Of a stretch of DNA of 64,000 nt, positions 53,370-62,190 are shown piece by piece. The notes beneath the pieces were generated by a model. It saw only the letters and a list, made by a program, of their open reading frames with translations, made no database searches and had not been told where the DNA came from. The stretch is from Kocuria carniphila (GTDB taxonomy: Bacteria > Actinomycetota > Actinomycetes > Actinomycetales > Micrococcaceae): assembly GCF_004136555.1 (NCBI RefSeq), contig NZ_NOIT01000007.1:1-64000 (forward strand), in the 5' to 3' direction. Numbering within the stretch: the first letter of the stretch is position 1; every line of letters begins with the position of its first letter. Position numbers and translations under genes: made by a program.

Positions 53370-54347
53370 GTGACATTCTTTCTGCCACGCAGGCGCGCCA
53401 TGGGTGTGTTGATAGCCGCGGGACTTTCCGTGTCCCTCCTGACCGGCTGTAACGACGGGGACGAGCAAGTCCCGGAGGAATCGCCGTCGGTCTCGGCCGA
53501 AACGTCGAGCGCCGGTCTGCGTGGCGGAACGTTCAATGCCCGTTTGCCCTCGGGCGCATCCGTGCGGATCACCCTCCCCGCAACGCCGCCGCCCGACGAG
53601 GATGTCGACAAGCTCCGCAAGGACGCCGGGGTAGAGCGAGCGTTGTACGCGAAAATCAGCATCGACAATCGGAACGGCCGTCAGCCGGTCTCCGTGAGCA
53701 GGCTGGTGTTGACCGCCGAGGACGGTTCCATTTACCGACTCGACGCTCTTCCCAAGGTAGCGCCCGAATGGACATCCGAGCGGGGCGATAACGGGGAATG
53801 GACGAATGCCGGTGGTGATCGGGTCTCCGAAGAAAAGGCACGGGACATCGACCGTCGCGCGGATGACACCGTGGCCAAGTACACCGGCGACGTGCCGGTG
53901 GGTGGCCGAGGCGATGAAATTCTGGTGGGAGACCTGAGTCGTTTGCCGGCGACGTTCGCGAGCATGGAACTGATTCCGTCCATGGGCGACTCCGAGGAAC
54001 GAGCTGTCAGACCCAGCCCGGACAGCCGCAACGAACCTGCCGCGCCGCGCCCCGCGTCCCCGGCGGATCCAGCCGAACCGGAAGCTCCGGAGGAAGACCC
54101 CCCTCCGGGGGATCCGGGGGATGAGCCCACGGAAGAGGAACCTCCCGCCGATGGCGGCGGTTCCGAGTCGACCACCGATCCCGTTCCCGAAGAGCCCACG
54201 GATGCCCCTGCGCCGCCGCAGGAACCGGTGCCATCCGAACCCGGTACTCAGCCCACCACCGCGCCCGAGGCGGGAGCATCGGTGCCCCCTGTCGCGCCAT
54301 CTGTTCCCGCTCAGGCGGTGGGGGAGCAGCAACCTGTGCAGCCGTGA
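53370..54347 (+). CDS. Pro/Glu-rich lipoprotein of unknown function
   Basis: A protein of about 325 residues. A basic signal (PRRRAMGVLIAAGLSVS) ends in lipobox LLTGC. The mature part has a folded region to about residue 215 with beta-strand-like sequence (ALYAKISIDNRNGR, VSRLVLTAEDGSIYRLDALP), resembling DUF4352-like Ig folds only loosely, then about 110 residues of Pro/Glu/Ser/Thr/Ala low complexity, as in wall-spanning linkers. GTG at 53370 is chosen (GGGGGT six bases upstream); ATG at 53349 is possible. I do not recognise the family. It separates yraN from comM. Confidence 0.7.
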   Translation: MTFFLPRRRAMGVLIAAGLSVSLLTGCNDGDEQVPEESPSVSAETSSAGLRGGTFNARLPSGASVRITLPATPPPDEDVDKLRKDAGVERALYAKISIDNRNGRQPVSVSRLVLTAEDGSIYRLDALPKVAPEWTSERGDNGEWTNAGGDRVSEEKARDIDRRADDTVAKYTGDVPVGGRGDEILVGDLSRLPATFASMELIPSMGDSEERAVRPSPDSRNEPAAPRPASPADPAEPEAPEEDPPPGDPGDEPTEEEPPADGGGSESTTDPVPEEPTDAPAPPQEPVPSEPGTQPTTAPEAGASVPPVAPSVPAQAVGEQQPVQP

Positions 54348-54613
54348 CGGCCTGAACTCCACTCACTGATGGACCTTTTAGTCGGCGGCTCACTGAGCTG
54401 GGCCTGTGGGCCATGGCTCGTTATCCATGGATTGCTGATTGCGTTCTCCGGTCGCCGTGCGGAGCCCACTCCAGAACTGCACAGCGGGCGGTAGGCTCTG
54501 TGCCGTGTGGGCCCGCGCCGTCATGGTGGTGTCATGCCCAGACACTCGCATTCACAGCTTGTTCGTCGCCCCCAGCGACACGTCCGCCGCCCGTACCTGC
54601 GAAGTGATGCGCG
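54348..54613. other. Intergenic region before comM
   Basis: These 266 bases contain no convincing gene. No strong terminator or repeat is visible. comM starts at 54614 without a clear ribosome binding site. Confidence 0.5.
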
Positions 54614-56158
54614 ATGACCGGCTTCGCACGGACCAAGTCCGTGGCGTTGGTCGGGTTGGACGGTCACGTGGTTGACGTTGAGGCTGATATCGGCCAATCG
54701 TTGCCAGCCTTCAGCATCATCGGGCTCCCGGACCAGGCGGTGAACGAGTCACGGGAGCGTATTCGTGCGGCCGCGCGCAATGCCGGGATCAAGCTTCCCG
54801 CGCGGAAGATCACCGTCAACCTGTCGCCGGCCACGCTTCCCAAGCGCGGTTCACATTTCGACGTCGCTGTGGTCATGGCGGTGCTCACGGCGCACGGTGC
54901 CATTCGGGCTGCTTCAGACACTGTGTACCTCGCCGAACTGGGTTTGGACGGGTCATTGCGTCCCGTGCGGGGCGTGTTGCCCGCGGTGCACGCGGCGGTA
55001 CTGCACGGGCATTCCACGGTTGTCGTAGCCAGGGAAAATTACGAAGAGGCGCGGCTGGTGTCCGGTGCCGAGGTCACCGCCGTCTCGCATTTGGCGGAAC
55101 TGCTCGTGATGCACGGCGCCGACCCGCAGCTGTTGAACAGGGTGCCCGGGGGTAGCAAGTCACCGGACGGCTGCACGGACACGGCTGAGAATACGGAAGC
55201 TCCGGATCTTCGGGATGTGGTGGGGCAGATCGAAGGGCGGCAGGCGTTGGAAATCGCAGCCGCCGGGGGCCATCACCTGATGATGGTGGGACCACCGGGT
55301 GCCGGGAAGACAATGCTCGCCGAACGGCTGCCCGGAATCCTCCCGGATCTGGACGACCACCAGTCACTCGAGGTGACCTCGATCCATTCCCTGCGCGGTG
55401 ACTCGCGCTGTTCCGAACTGATCCGCAGGCCACCCTTGCAGGCCCCCCACCACAGCATTACGACGCCCGCACTGTGTGGCGGGGGCAGTGGAATCCCTAG
55501 ACCGGGCGCCATCTCACTGGCCCACCGGGGTGTGTTGTTCCTGGACGAAGCACCGGAGTTTGAACGGCGGGTGTTGGACACGCTCCGTCAGCCCCTCGAG
55601 TCCGGAACAGTGACCATTGCGCGCTCGCAGAACGTGTCCCGATATCCCGCCAAGTTCCAACTGGTTCTCGCTGCGAATCCGTGCCCGTGTGGTCAAGCAG
55701 AGGGAGTCGGGAATCGATGTACCTGTACCGCTCACCAAAGGCACCGGTATTTCAACAAGCTGTCCGGGCCACTTATCGACCGCGTGGACCTACAACTGCG
55801 GGTGCCCGCCGTGACCTATCACGAGCTGAACTCCGCGCGGGGTGAGCCTCCGGAGGACAGCGCGAGTGTGGCCGAACGGGTCGGTGCGGCAAGGGCTGCG
55901 CAACGCGAACGGTTAGCTCGCTACGGACTGCAGCTCAACAGCGATGTCCCCGGTTCTCTTCTGCGCAAAGCGTTGTCTCCCGAACGGCACACTGTTCAGT
56001 CACTGAAGAAAGCCATGGACAACCACACCCTGACCGCGCGCGGCTACATCCGGGTGCTCCGTGTCGCATGGACCCTCGCTGACTTGGCCGGTGCCGGATC
56101 TCCCAGCTCAGAGCACGTGCAACTCGCACTCTTCTTCAAGACCACGGTGACCTCATGA
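54614..56158 (+). CDS. comM: ComM/YifB family AAA+ Mg-chelatase-like ATPase
   Basis: A 514-residue AAA+ helicase-like protein. The N-terminal Lon-protease-like domain (1-190) starts with VDVEADIGQSLPAFSIIGLPD, the ATPase has Walker A GPPGAGKTML at about 228-237 and Walker B VLFLDEAPEF, and a zinc-type C-x(n) set lies in NPCPCGQ...CTCT. ComM branch-migrates D-loops during natural transformation. The stop overlaps dprA by ATGA, a DNA-uptake pairing. Confidence 0.94.
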   Translation: MTGFARTKSVALVGLDGHVVDVEADIGQSLPAFSIIGLPDQAVNESRERIRAAARNAGIKLPARKITVNLSPATLPKRGSHFDVAVVMAVLTAHGAIRAASDTVYLAELGLDGSLRPVRGVLPAVHAAVLHGHSTVVVARENYEEARLVSGAEVTAVSHLAELLVMHGADPQLLNRVPGGSKSPDGCTDTAENTEAPDLRDVVGQIEGRQALEIAAAGGHHLMMVGPPGAGKTMLAERLPGILPDLDDHQSLEVTSIHSLRGDSRCSELIRRPPLQAPHHSITTPALCGGGSGIPRPGAISLAHRGVLFLDEAPEFERRVLDTLRQPLESGTVTIARSQNVSRYPAKFQLVLAANPCPCGQAEGVGNRCTCTAHQRHRYFNKLSGPLIDRVDLQLRVPAVTYHELNSARGEPPEDSASVAERVGAARAAQRERLARYGLQLNSDVPGSLLRKALSPERHTVQSLKKAMDNHTLTARGYIRVLRVAWTLADLAGAGSPSSEHVQLALFFKTTVTS

Positions 56159-57417
56159 ACCAGCCAATGGCAGACCACGAATCCCCCGCGACGTACAGCG
56201 ATGAACTGCGCGGAGCCAGAACCCAACTCGCCCGCATGATCGAACCGGCCGATCGCGCGGGCATGGCCCTGTTGCACTGTCTGGGGCCCATCACCCTGCG
56301 GGACACCATCACCTCTCATCAGAGGCCGCCGGGGTGGCTGCTCCAAAAAGTCCAGACCGCAATGGCCACGTGGGGACTTCGCAGTAAGCCCGCCGACCTG
56401 GGGGACCGTTTCGAGGCCTGGCGCTCCCGACTGCCGGTGGTCGACCCTGACACGGATGCTCGCCATGCTCACTCCCTGGGCGCATGGGTGGTGATTCCGG
56501 AGGATCCTGACTGGCCCGAACCACTCGATGACCTGGGTCTGAACAGACCCATTGCGCTCTGGGGGCGCGGGGATCGCAGCAAACTCCCCGGTCTCGCGCA
56601 CAGCGTGGCCGTGGTCGGATCTCGTAATGCTAGTGCTTACGGCGCGGCCGTAACTCGGGACATCACGCATCACGTCAGTGGCGAGGGGTGGTGCGTGATC
56701 TCGGGCGGGGCCTACGGGATCGATGCCGCCGCGCACTCCGCGGCGCTCACCGCGGGCACTGCGGAGCCACCCACGGTCGCAGTCCTAGCCTGCGGGGTGG
56801 ACAGGTTCTATCCGAGCGCCAACGCGGGCCTGCTGAGTCGTATCGAGGAACACGGGATGCTGCTCAGCGAAGTTCCACTGGGTTGCTCACCCACGCGATA
56901 TCGGTTTCTGCAACGTAATCGGCTCATCGCTGCGCTGTCCCGGGCCACGGTGGTCACGGAGGCCGCCTGGCGGTCCGGATCACTCAACACCGCTCACCAC
57001 GCCGAATCCCTGTCGCGGGAGGTCGCGGCCGTACCCGGTGATGTCCTGAGCGGGGGTTCGGCCGGTTGTCACAAACTGATCAGAGAAGATCACGCCATCC
57101 TGGTCAACAACGGTGCCGAAGTCTTGGAACTGCTCGGCCCCCTCGGCAATGACGCAGCCCTGGGCATCCAGGCCGAGCAGGACGACGTGGCGCAGCGGCC
57201 CGAGGATTCGCTGGAGCCGCATTTGCTACGCCTCTACGACGCCCTGCCGCTGAGACAGGATGCCGATCCGTCCAATCTGTGCCGAGTGTCCGGGCTGTCA
57301 CCGACGGAAGTCATGACCGGCTTGTCCACGTTGCGATCCCGGGGACTGGCAGCAGACTCCCTGTTGGGATGGCGCCGAGTAGGCTCGAAGAATGCCCCAG
57401 GAACATCCCGCGCATGA
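56155..57417 (+). CDS. dprA: DNA-processing protein DprA
   Basis: A 420-residue protein that loads RecA onto incoming single-stranded DNA. A SAM-like N-terminal region precedes the Rossmann domain (about 145-330) with VVGSRNASAYG, SGGAYGIDAAAHSAAL and RNRLIAALSRATVVTEA; a winged-helix C-terminus (LLRLYDALP to LLGWRR) ends it. Overlaps comM by 4 and xerC by 26 bases. Confidence 0.94.
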   Translation: MNQPMADHESPATYSDELRGARTQLARMIEPADRAGMALLHCLGPITLRDTITSHQRPPGWLLQKVQTAMATWGLRSKPADLGDRFEAWRSRLPVVDPDTDARHAHSLGAWVVIPEDPDWPEPLDDLGLNRPIALWGRGDRSKLPGLAHSVAVVGSRNASAYGAAVTRDITHHVSGEGWCVISGGAYGIDAAAHSAALTAGTAEPPTVAVLACGVDRFYPSANAGLLSRIEEHGMLLSEVPLGCSPTRYRFLQRNRLIAALSRATVVTEAAWRSGSLNTAHHAESLSREVAAVPGDVLSGGSAGCHKLIREDHAILVNNGAEVLELLGPLGNDAALGIQAEQDDVAQRPEDSLEPHLLRLYDALPLRQDADPSNLCRVSGLSPTEVMTGLSTLRSRGLAADSLLGWRRVGSKNAPGTSRA

Positions 57418-58363
57418 ACCGGAACAGGACCACGAGACGGCAACGGCCCTCTCGGAGGAGATCGCGTTGTTTGCCCGGCACCTGCGACATGAGAAAGCCA
57501 GGAGCGAACACACCATCCGCTCGTACGTGGGGGACCTGGAGGAGTTGTCCGCATGGATGACGGCCCGCCGGCTCAAGGGACTCGAGGATCTTGACCGTGA
57601 ATCCCTCCGAGGCTGGCTCGCGCAGCGGCATCAACGGGGATTGGCCCGCAGTTCGGTGTCACGGGGGATCGCTTCGGTTCACACGTTCTGTCGGTGGGCG
57701 GTGGACAACGGTCGGCTGGACCATGACCCGGCCGCGTCCGTGAAAGGGCCCAAAACAGGTCAACACCTCCCCGAGGTGGTCAACTCGACCGCGTTGTCCG
57801 ACATGCTCGACGGCTTGGCCGCCGCGGCAGAACAACCCGCTGAGGATGATCGCTCCGCGGCTCTGGCGGCCCGGGATTGGGCGCTCGTCGAACTGCTTTA
57901 CGCCACGGGGGCCCGCATCAGCGAAGTCGTCAACCTCAACGATTCGGACGTAGATCGAAGCATCAAAGTGATCACCGTGACCGGCAAGGGAAACAAGCAA
58001 CGGAGAGTGCCCTTCGGCGACCGGGCAGAGCAGGCTCTGGAGGTGTGGCGGCGTCGTCGTGAGGTCGTGGCCACGGAGAAGTCGGGTGCCGCAATGTTCC
58101 TGGGTGCACGCGGCGGAAGAATCGACGCCCGGGTTGCGCGACGGGTGGTCGCCGATGCCCTGCAGGCCGTGCCGGACACGCACGCGAGCGGTCCGCACAG
58201 CCTCCGGCACAGCGCGGCCACGCACCTTCTGGACGGGGGAGCGGACCTGCGGAGCGTGCAGGAACTCCTGGGACATTCCACCGTGGCCACCACCCAGATC
58301 TACACCCACGTCTCGGTCGAACGTCTCAAGAATGCCTATGCTCAGGCGCATCCCAGAGCCTGA
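57392..58363 (+). CDS. xerC: Tyrosine recombinase XerC
   Basis: A 323-residue site-specific recombinase resolving chromosome dimers at dif. Catalytic residues Arg175, Lys199, His269, Arg272, His295 and nucleophile Tyr304 (TTQIYTHVS) are all present; the N-terminal SAM-like domain spans about 20-110. ATG at 57392 lies inside the end of dprA. dprA-xerC adjacency is normal for the group. Confidence 0.94.
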   Translation: MPQEHPAHEPEQDHETATALSEEIALFARHLRHEKARSEHTIRSYVGDLEELSAWMTARRLKGLEDLDRESLRGWLAQRHQRGLARSSVSRGIASVHTFCRWAVDNGRLDHDPAASVKGPKTGQHLPEVVNSTALSDMLDGLAAAAEQPAEDDRSAALAARDWALVELLYATGARISEVVNLNDSDVDRSIKVITVTGKGNKQRRVPFGDRAEQALEVWRRRREVVATEKSGAAMFLGARGGRIDARVARRVVADALQAVPDTHASGPHSLRHSAATHLLDGGADLRSVQELLGHSTVATTQIYTHVSVERLKNAYAQAHPRA

Positions 58364-58574
58364 CATGTTGGCGGCGCAACGGCTTTAGGTTGACCCGCAC
58401 ACGTCCCTCCTGAACAATGGGTGCCAGCAGCCACGCGAGTTGATCCACCGGCCTCGAATCCGCGAGAAGGACTCATGGTGGCTGTGAAACAACTAAATGT
58501 GTCTGCGGTGGTGAACCGAAGAACTCCGTGCAGGGCGTTGGGGAAGACGTACCTACATGACGGAGGAACAGGCT
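58364..58574. other. Intergenic region before the DUF3145 gene
   Basis: Contains no supported gene; a small frame at 58421-58687 looks spurious. A GGAGG (58562-58566) eight bases before 58575 is the ribosome binding site of the next gene. No clear -10/-35 pair was picked out. Confidence 0.5.
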
Positions 58575-59078
58575 ATGTCTTCACCAACCACCCGCGGTGT
58601 GCTGTATGTGCACTCCGCACCCCAGGCGCTGTGCCCCCACATCCAGTGGGCTCTGGAGTCCGTTTCGCGACAGCGAACGGATCTTGAGTGGACCCCTCAG
58701 AACGCCGAACCCGGTGCCATGCGCACCGAACTCGAGTGGTCCGGGGTCGCCGGTACAGGTGCCCTCTTGGCTTCCGCCCTGCGCACCCTGGGCCGCGTGC
58801 GCTTCGAGGTCACCGAGAACCCCAGCCGCGGCAACGATGGCTCGCGTTGGTCGTTCACGCCCGATTTGGGAATTTTCCATGCCACCACGGACGTAGCCGG
58901 CAATATCGTGGTCTGCGAGGACAGAATCCGCTACGCCTACGAGGCCGCCGCCGGAGATCCCACCCTGCTCCTCACGGAACTGTCGGTGGCCCTGGGTGAA
59001 GCCTGGGACGAGGAACTCGAACCGTTCCGCCACGCGGCCGAGGGCGCTCCCGTTCGCTGGTTGCACCGCGTCAGCTAG
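58575..59078 (+). CDS. DUF3145 family protein
   Basis: A 167-residue actinobacterial protein of unknown function. The start MSSPTTRGVLYVHSAPQALCPHIQWAL and the ending VRWLHRVS are typical of DUF3145, whose gene usually borders the fatty-acid (fab) operon. ATG at 58575 is selected by GGAGG at eight bases; ATG at 58557 would add six residues. It is convergent with fabF, separated by a very strong terminator. Confidence 0.86.
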   Translation: MSSPTTRGVLYVHSAPQALCPHIQWALESVSRQRTDLEWTPQNAEPGAMRTELEWSGVAGTGALLASALRTLGRVRFEVTENPSRGNDGSRWSFTPDLGIFHATTDVAGNIVVCEDRIRYAYEAAAGDPTLLLTELSVALGEAWDEELEPFRHAAEGAPVRWLHRVS

Positions 59079-59189
59079 GACACGTTCACAGGAAACACGT
59101 CCCGCAGCGCCCGGAGACAACGCCTGAGTCGATGATGCTCGGGAGTTCCCGATGGTGCCCGCACCAGTAACGTACGTCAACGCCCCACG

Positions 59190-59246
59190 ACAAAGAGCCC
59201 CGGCTCGCACCGCTTTCCGTCAGCGGTGCGAGCCGGGGCTCTTTGT
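59190..59246. terminator. Bidirectional 25-bp terminator between DUF3145 and fabF
   Basis: A perfect 25-bp stem (left arm 59190-59214 starting ACAAAGAGCC, right arm 59222-59246 ending CTCTTTGT) with a seven-base loop TTCCGTC. TTTGTTT is part of the forward exit and AAACAAAG of the reverse, so it can end both the DUF3145 and fab transcripts. Confidence 0.92.
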
Positions 59247-59267
59247 TTCTCAGTCGGTAGCCGACTC

Positions 59268-60530
59268 CTAGACGGAGCGGAAGGCCGCCACGGAGTTGTG
59301 ACCGCCAAAACCGAACGAGTTGGAAATGGCCACCATGTCACCCGAGGGCAAATCGCGGGCCGTGGTCACCACGTCCAGATCGATCTTCGGGTCCTGGTTG
59401 TCCAGGTTGATGGTGCACGGCGCAATCCGGTTCTTGAGCGCCAGGATGGTGAGCACACCTTCCACGGCACCGGAGCCACCCAGCAGGTGACCGGTCATGG
59501 ACTTGGTGGCCGAGACAGCCATGCTGTCCACCTCGGAGCCGAACGCGGCGCGGAGGGCACCGGCCTCCGGGATGTCACCCACGGGCGTGGAGGTCGCGTG
59601 TGCGTTGACGTGCTTGATCTCGGAGGGCTCGAAACCACCTGAGACCATGGACTCCCGCAGTGCGCGCGCGGGGCCACCTTCGTCGCCGATGGCCGGGGAG
59701 GTGATGTGGTGCGCGTCCGCGCTGAGACCTGCACCGGCAAGCTCGGCATAGATCTTGGCGCCGCGGGCCTTGGCATGTTCCTCTGATTCCAGGATGCATG
59801 CTCCGGCGCCCTCGCCCATGACGAAGCCGTCACGGTCGAGGTCGAAGGGGCGCGATGCAGCCTGCGGATCGTCGTTGCGACGAGACAGGGCCTGCATCGA
59901 GTTGAAGGCCGCGATGGTCACGGGGTGGATCGCACTTTCTGCGCCGCCCACGATGACCACGTCCGCCTTGCCCTCGCGGATCAAGTTGAGACCCTGGTAG
60001 AAGGCCTCGGTGCCTGAGGCGCACGCCGACACCGGGGTGATGGCGCACGCACGGGCCTTGAACTCCATACTCACGGACGAGGCATTGCCGTTGGGCATGA
60101 GCATGGGAACGGTCATGGGCTTGACGCGGCGCGCACCCTTGGCCTGCATGGTGTCCCAAGCATCCAAGAGGGTCCACACGCCACCGATACCTGTGCCGAA
60201 GGCCACGCCCACGCGGGTGGGATCCAGTTCGTCGCTGGTGTCCGCGGTGTCGCCGGAGAAACCGGCATCGTTCCAGGCTTCACGTGCGGCAGCCACGGAA
60301 AACTGTCCTGAGGGGTCCAGACGTTTGGCCTGGACGCGGGAAACCACGTCTTCCGACGGGGCGGGGGCGGTCGCGCCGATGCGGACCGCCAAGTCGTATT
60401 GTTCGACCCAGTCATTTTCCAGGGCGTGAACACCGGAGACGCCCTTGAGAGCGTTGGCCCAGGTTTCCTGGACGTTTTCACCGATGGGGGTGATGGCTCC
60501 CAAGCCGGTGACAACTACTTTGCGGGACAT
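59268..60530 (-). CDS. fabF: Beta-ketoacyl-ACP synthase II
   Basis: A 420-residue condensing enzyme elongating acyl-ACP in the type II fatty-acid system. Nucleophile Cys170 (PVSACASGTEA) with His residues in NAHATSTPVGD and KSMTGHLLGG. The start ATG at 60530 is chosen because AGGAAG precedes it by about nine bases; a GTG three codons upstream is alternative. It is the last gene of fabD-fabH-acpP-fabF. Confidence 0.95.
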   Translation of the reverse strand: MSRKVVVTGLGAITPIGENVQETWANALKGVSGVHALENDWVEQYDLAVRIGATAPAPSEDVVSRVQAKRLDPSGQFSVAAAREAWNDAGFSGDTADTSDELDPTRVGVAFGTGIGGVWTLLDAWDTMQAKGARRVKPMTVPMLMPNGNASSVSMEFKARACAITPVSACASGTEAFYQGLNLIREGKADVVIVGGAESAIHPVTIAAFNSMQALSRRNDDPQAASRPFDLDRDGFVMGEGAGACILESEEHAKARGAKIYAELAGAGLSADAHHITSPAIGDEGGPARALRESMVSGGFEPSEIKHVNAHATSTPVGDIPEAGALRAAFGSEVDSMAVSATKSMTGHLLGGSGAVEGVLTILALKNRIAPCTINLDNQDPKIDLDVVTTARDLPSGDMVAISNSFGFGGHNSVAAFRSV

Positions 60531-60600
60531 TATCTGCACTTCCTCGTGTCCGGGATCGCATGGGTTCCGGAGGCTGGCGGTGGCCAGGGGTCCGGTAGAC

Positions 60601-60652
60601 GAAGCGCGGCGTGCGGATGACCCGTGAAGGGCCGCCCAGCACGCCGCGCTTC
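60601..60652 (-). promoter_or_regulatory. 14-bp hairpin between acpP and fabF
   Basis: GAAGCGCGGCGTGC (60601-60614) is the exact reverse complement of 60639-60652. On the reverse strand this lies just after the acpP stop and 70 bases before fabF. Because ACP is needed in excess over the synthase, it may be a partial terminator or a 3' stabiliser that raises acpP output over fabF. Confidence 0.55.
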
Positions 60653-60661
60653 ATCGAAGGC

Positions 60662-60907
60662 TCAGGCCTGAGCGTTGTCGATGAAGTTGACGGCGTCCTC
60701 GACGGTCTTGAGGTTCTTGACCTCTTCGTCAGGAATGGTCACGTCGAACTTCTCCTCGGCGTTGACCACGATGGTCATCATCGAGATCGAGTCGATGTCG
60801 AGATCGTCGGTGAAGGACTTGTCGAGCTGGACAGCTTCGGTCTCCAGGCCGGTCTCTTCGTTCACGATTTCTGCCAGGCCGGCCAGGATTTCGTCTTTGC
60901 TCGCCAT
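60662..60907 (-). CDS. acpP: Acyl carrier protein
   Basis: An 81-residue ACP. The 4'-phosphopantetheine site is Ser40 in DLDIDSISMM (the family usually has DSLD). ATG at 60907 has AAAGGAAG upstream; the longer frame is discarded. It carries acyl chains for fabH and fabF in the same operon. Confidence 0.96.
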   Translation of the reverse strand: MASKDEILAGLAEIVNEETGLETEAVQLDKSFTDDLDIDSISMMTIVVNAEEKFDVTIPDEEVKNLKTVEDAVNFIDNAQA

Positions 60908-60926
60908 GGTGGCTTCCTTTCTCTGG

Positions 60927-60943
60927 GGTCGCATCACGCGACC
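60927..60943 (-). promoter_or_regulatory. Hairpin in the acpP leader
   Basis: GGTCGC-ATCAC-GCGACC, a 6-bp perfect stem with a five-base loop, immediately upstream of the acpP ribosome binding site in the 152-base fabH-acpP gap. It may protect or process the acpP mRNA. Confidence 0.4.
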
Positions 60944-61059
60944 TTGCTATTGAACGACGACGCTCTGGTGAGCTGTCGCTGTGGTTCGCACCGATTCAAC
61001 CGGAACGATCCAAGAACATAAGGTGTGCGGTCTAACCCTACGACACCTCACTGGCGGGT

Positions 61060-62127
61060 TTAGGGCAGCAGCACCACTTGGGCGCCGTAAACCAGACCCG
61101 CACCGAAACCGATTTGCAACGAGGGCTTTCCGGACAGTTCCGGGTGCTCCGCGAGCAGGCGGTGTGTGGCCAAGGGGATGGATGCGGCAGAGGTGTTACC
61201 CGCGTCCGCAATGTCGCGGGCGATGATGACCGACTCGGGCAGCTTGAGCACCTTGGCCATCTGATCGATGATCCGCATGTTCGCCTGGTGGGGCACGAAA
61301 GCGGCCAATTCCTCGGGAGCCAAACCTGCGGCGTCGAGCGCTTCCTGAGCGACGCGCGCGCCTTCCCACGAGGCCCAACGGAAGACCGTCTGGCCGTCCT
61401 GGCGCAGCGTGGGCCACAGGGTGGCGTCCGGGCGCATTTCGCCGGTCTCCGGGTCCGTGAGGTCCTTGGAGAAGGTGCGTTCGCCGCCCTGCTCCACCGT
61501 CAGGATGTCGGTGAGCGGGTGAGTCATGCGAATGGCGTCCCACTTGGAACCGTCCGAACCCCAGACGGAGGGACCAATGCCGGGCTCGTCCGAGGGGCCA
61601 ATGACCGCAGCTCCGGCGCCGTCGCCGAGCAGGAACGAAATGGAACGCTCACCGTTATCGATCACGTCCGAGAGCTTCTCGGCACCGATCACCAGAACGT
61701 TGGTGGCCGCACCGGAACGCACGAGCGCGTCCGCCTGGGCGATGCCGTAGCAGTAACCGGCGCAGGCCGCCGAGACGTCGTAGGCAGCCGCCGGGGTCGC
61801 ACCAATGCGATCCGCGAGCTTGGCCGCCAACGAGGGCGTCATGTACGGGAACGTCACGGTCGAGACGATGATCGTGCTCAACTGCTCGCCCGTGAGGCCG
61901 GCGTTCTCCAGGGCTTCACGCGCGGCGTGCTCGGCCATCTCCAGCACGGAGACTTCCTTGGGAGCACGCTTTCGGGTGTGAATACCGGTGCGCTTGACGA
62001 TCCACTCGTCCGAGGACTCGATCCACTTGCACACGTCGTCATTGGTGACCGTCACGGAAGGACGGTAGGCACCCATACCCAAGATCTTGGAATGGGCGTT
62101 CGGGGTGTTCTGCTTAATGGTCGCCAC
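61060..62127 (-). CDS. fabH: Beta-ketoacyl-ACP synthase III
   Basis: A 355-residue enzyme starting fatty-acid synthesis by condensing acyl-CoA with malonyl-ACP. Triad: Cys122 in SAACAGYCYG, His in PHQANMRI, Asn in DAGNTSAAS. GTG at 62127 is chosen with AAGGAG upstream. It is distinct from oleA in the same window, which keeps the catalytic Glu of the head-to-head enzyme. Confidence 0.95.
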   Translation of the reverse strand: MATIKQNTPNAHSKILGMGAYRPSVTVTNDDVCKWIESSDEWIVKRTGIHTRKRAPKEVSVLEMAEHAAREALENAGLTGEQLSTIIVSTVTFPYMTPSLAAKLADRIGATPAAAYDVSAACAGYCYGIAQADALVRSGAATNVLVIGAEKLSDVIDNGERSISFLLGDGAGAAVIGPSDEPGIGPSVWGSDGSKWDAIRMTHPLTDILTVEQGGERTFSKDLTDPETGEMRPDATLWPTLRQDGQTVFRWASWEGARVAQEALDAAGLAPEELAAFVPHQANMRIIDQMAKVLKLPESVIIARDIADAGNTSAASIPLATHRLLAEHPELSGKPSLQIGFGAGLVYGAQVVLLP

Positions 62128-62190
62128 GAGAGGCTGACTCCTTACTTGGTGCAAATCCGTTGCGTGCTGCGCGATGGCGAGGCACCGTTG

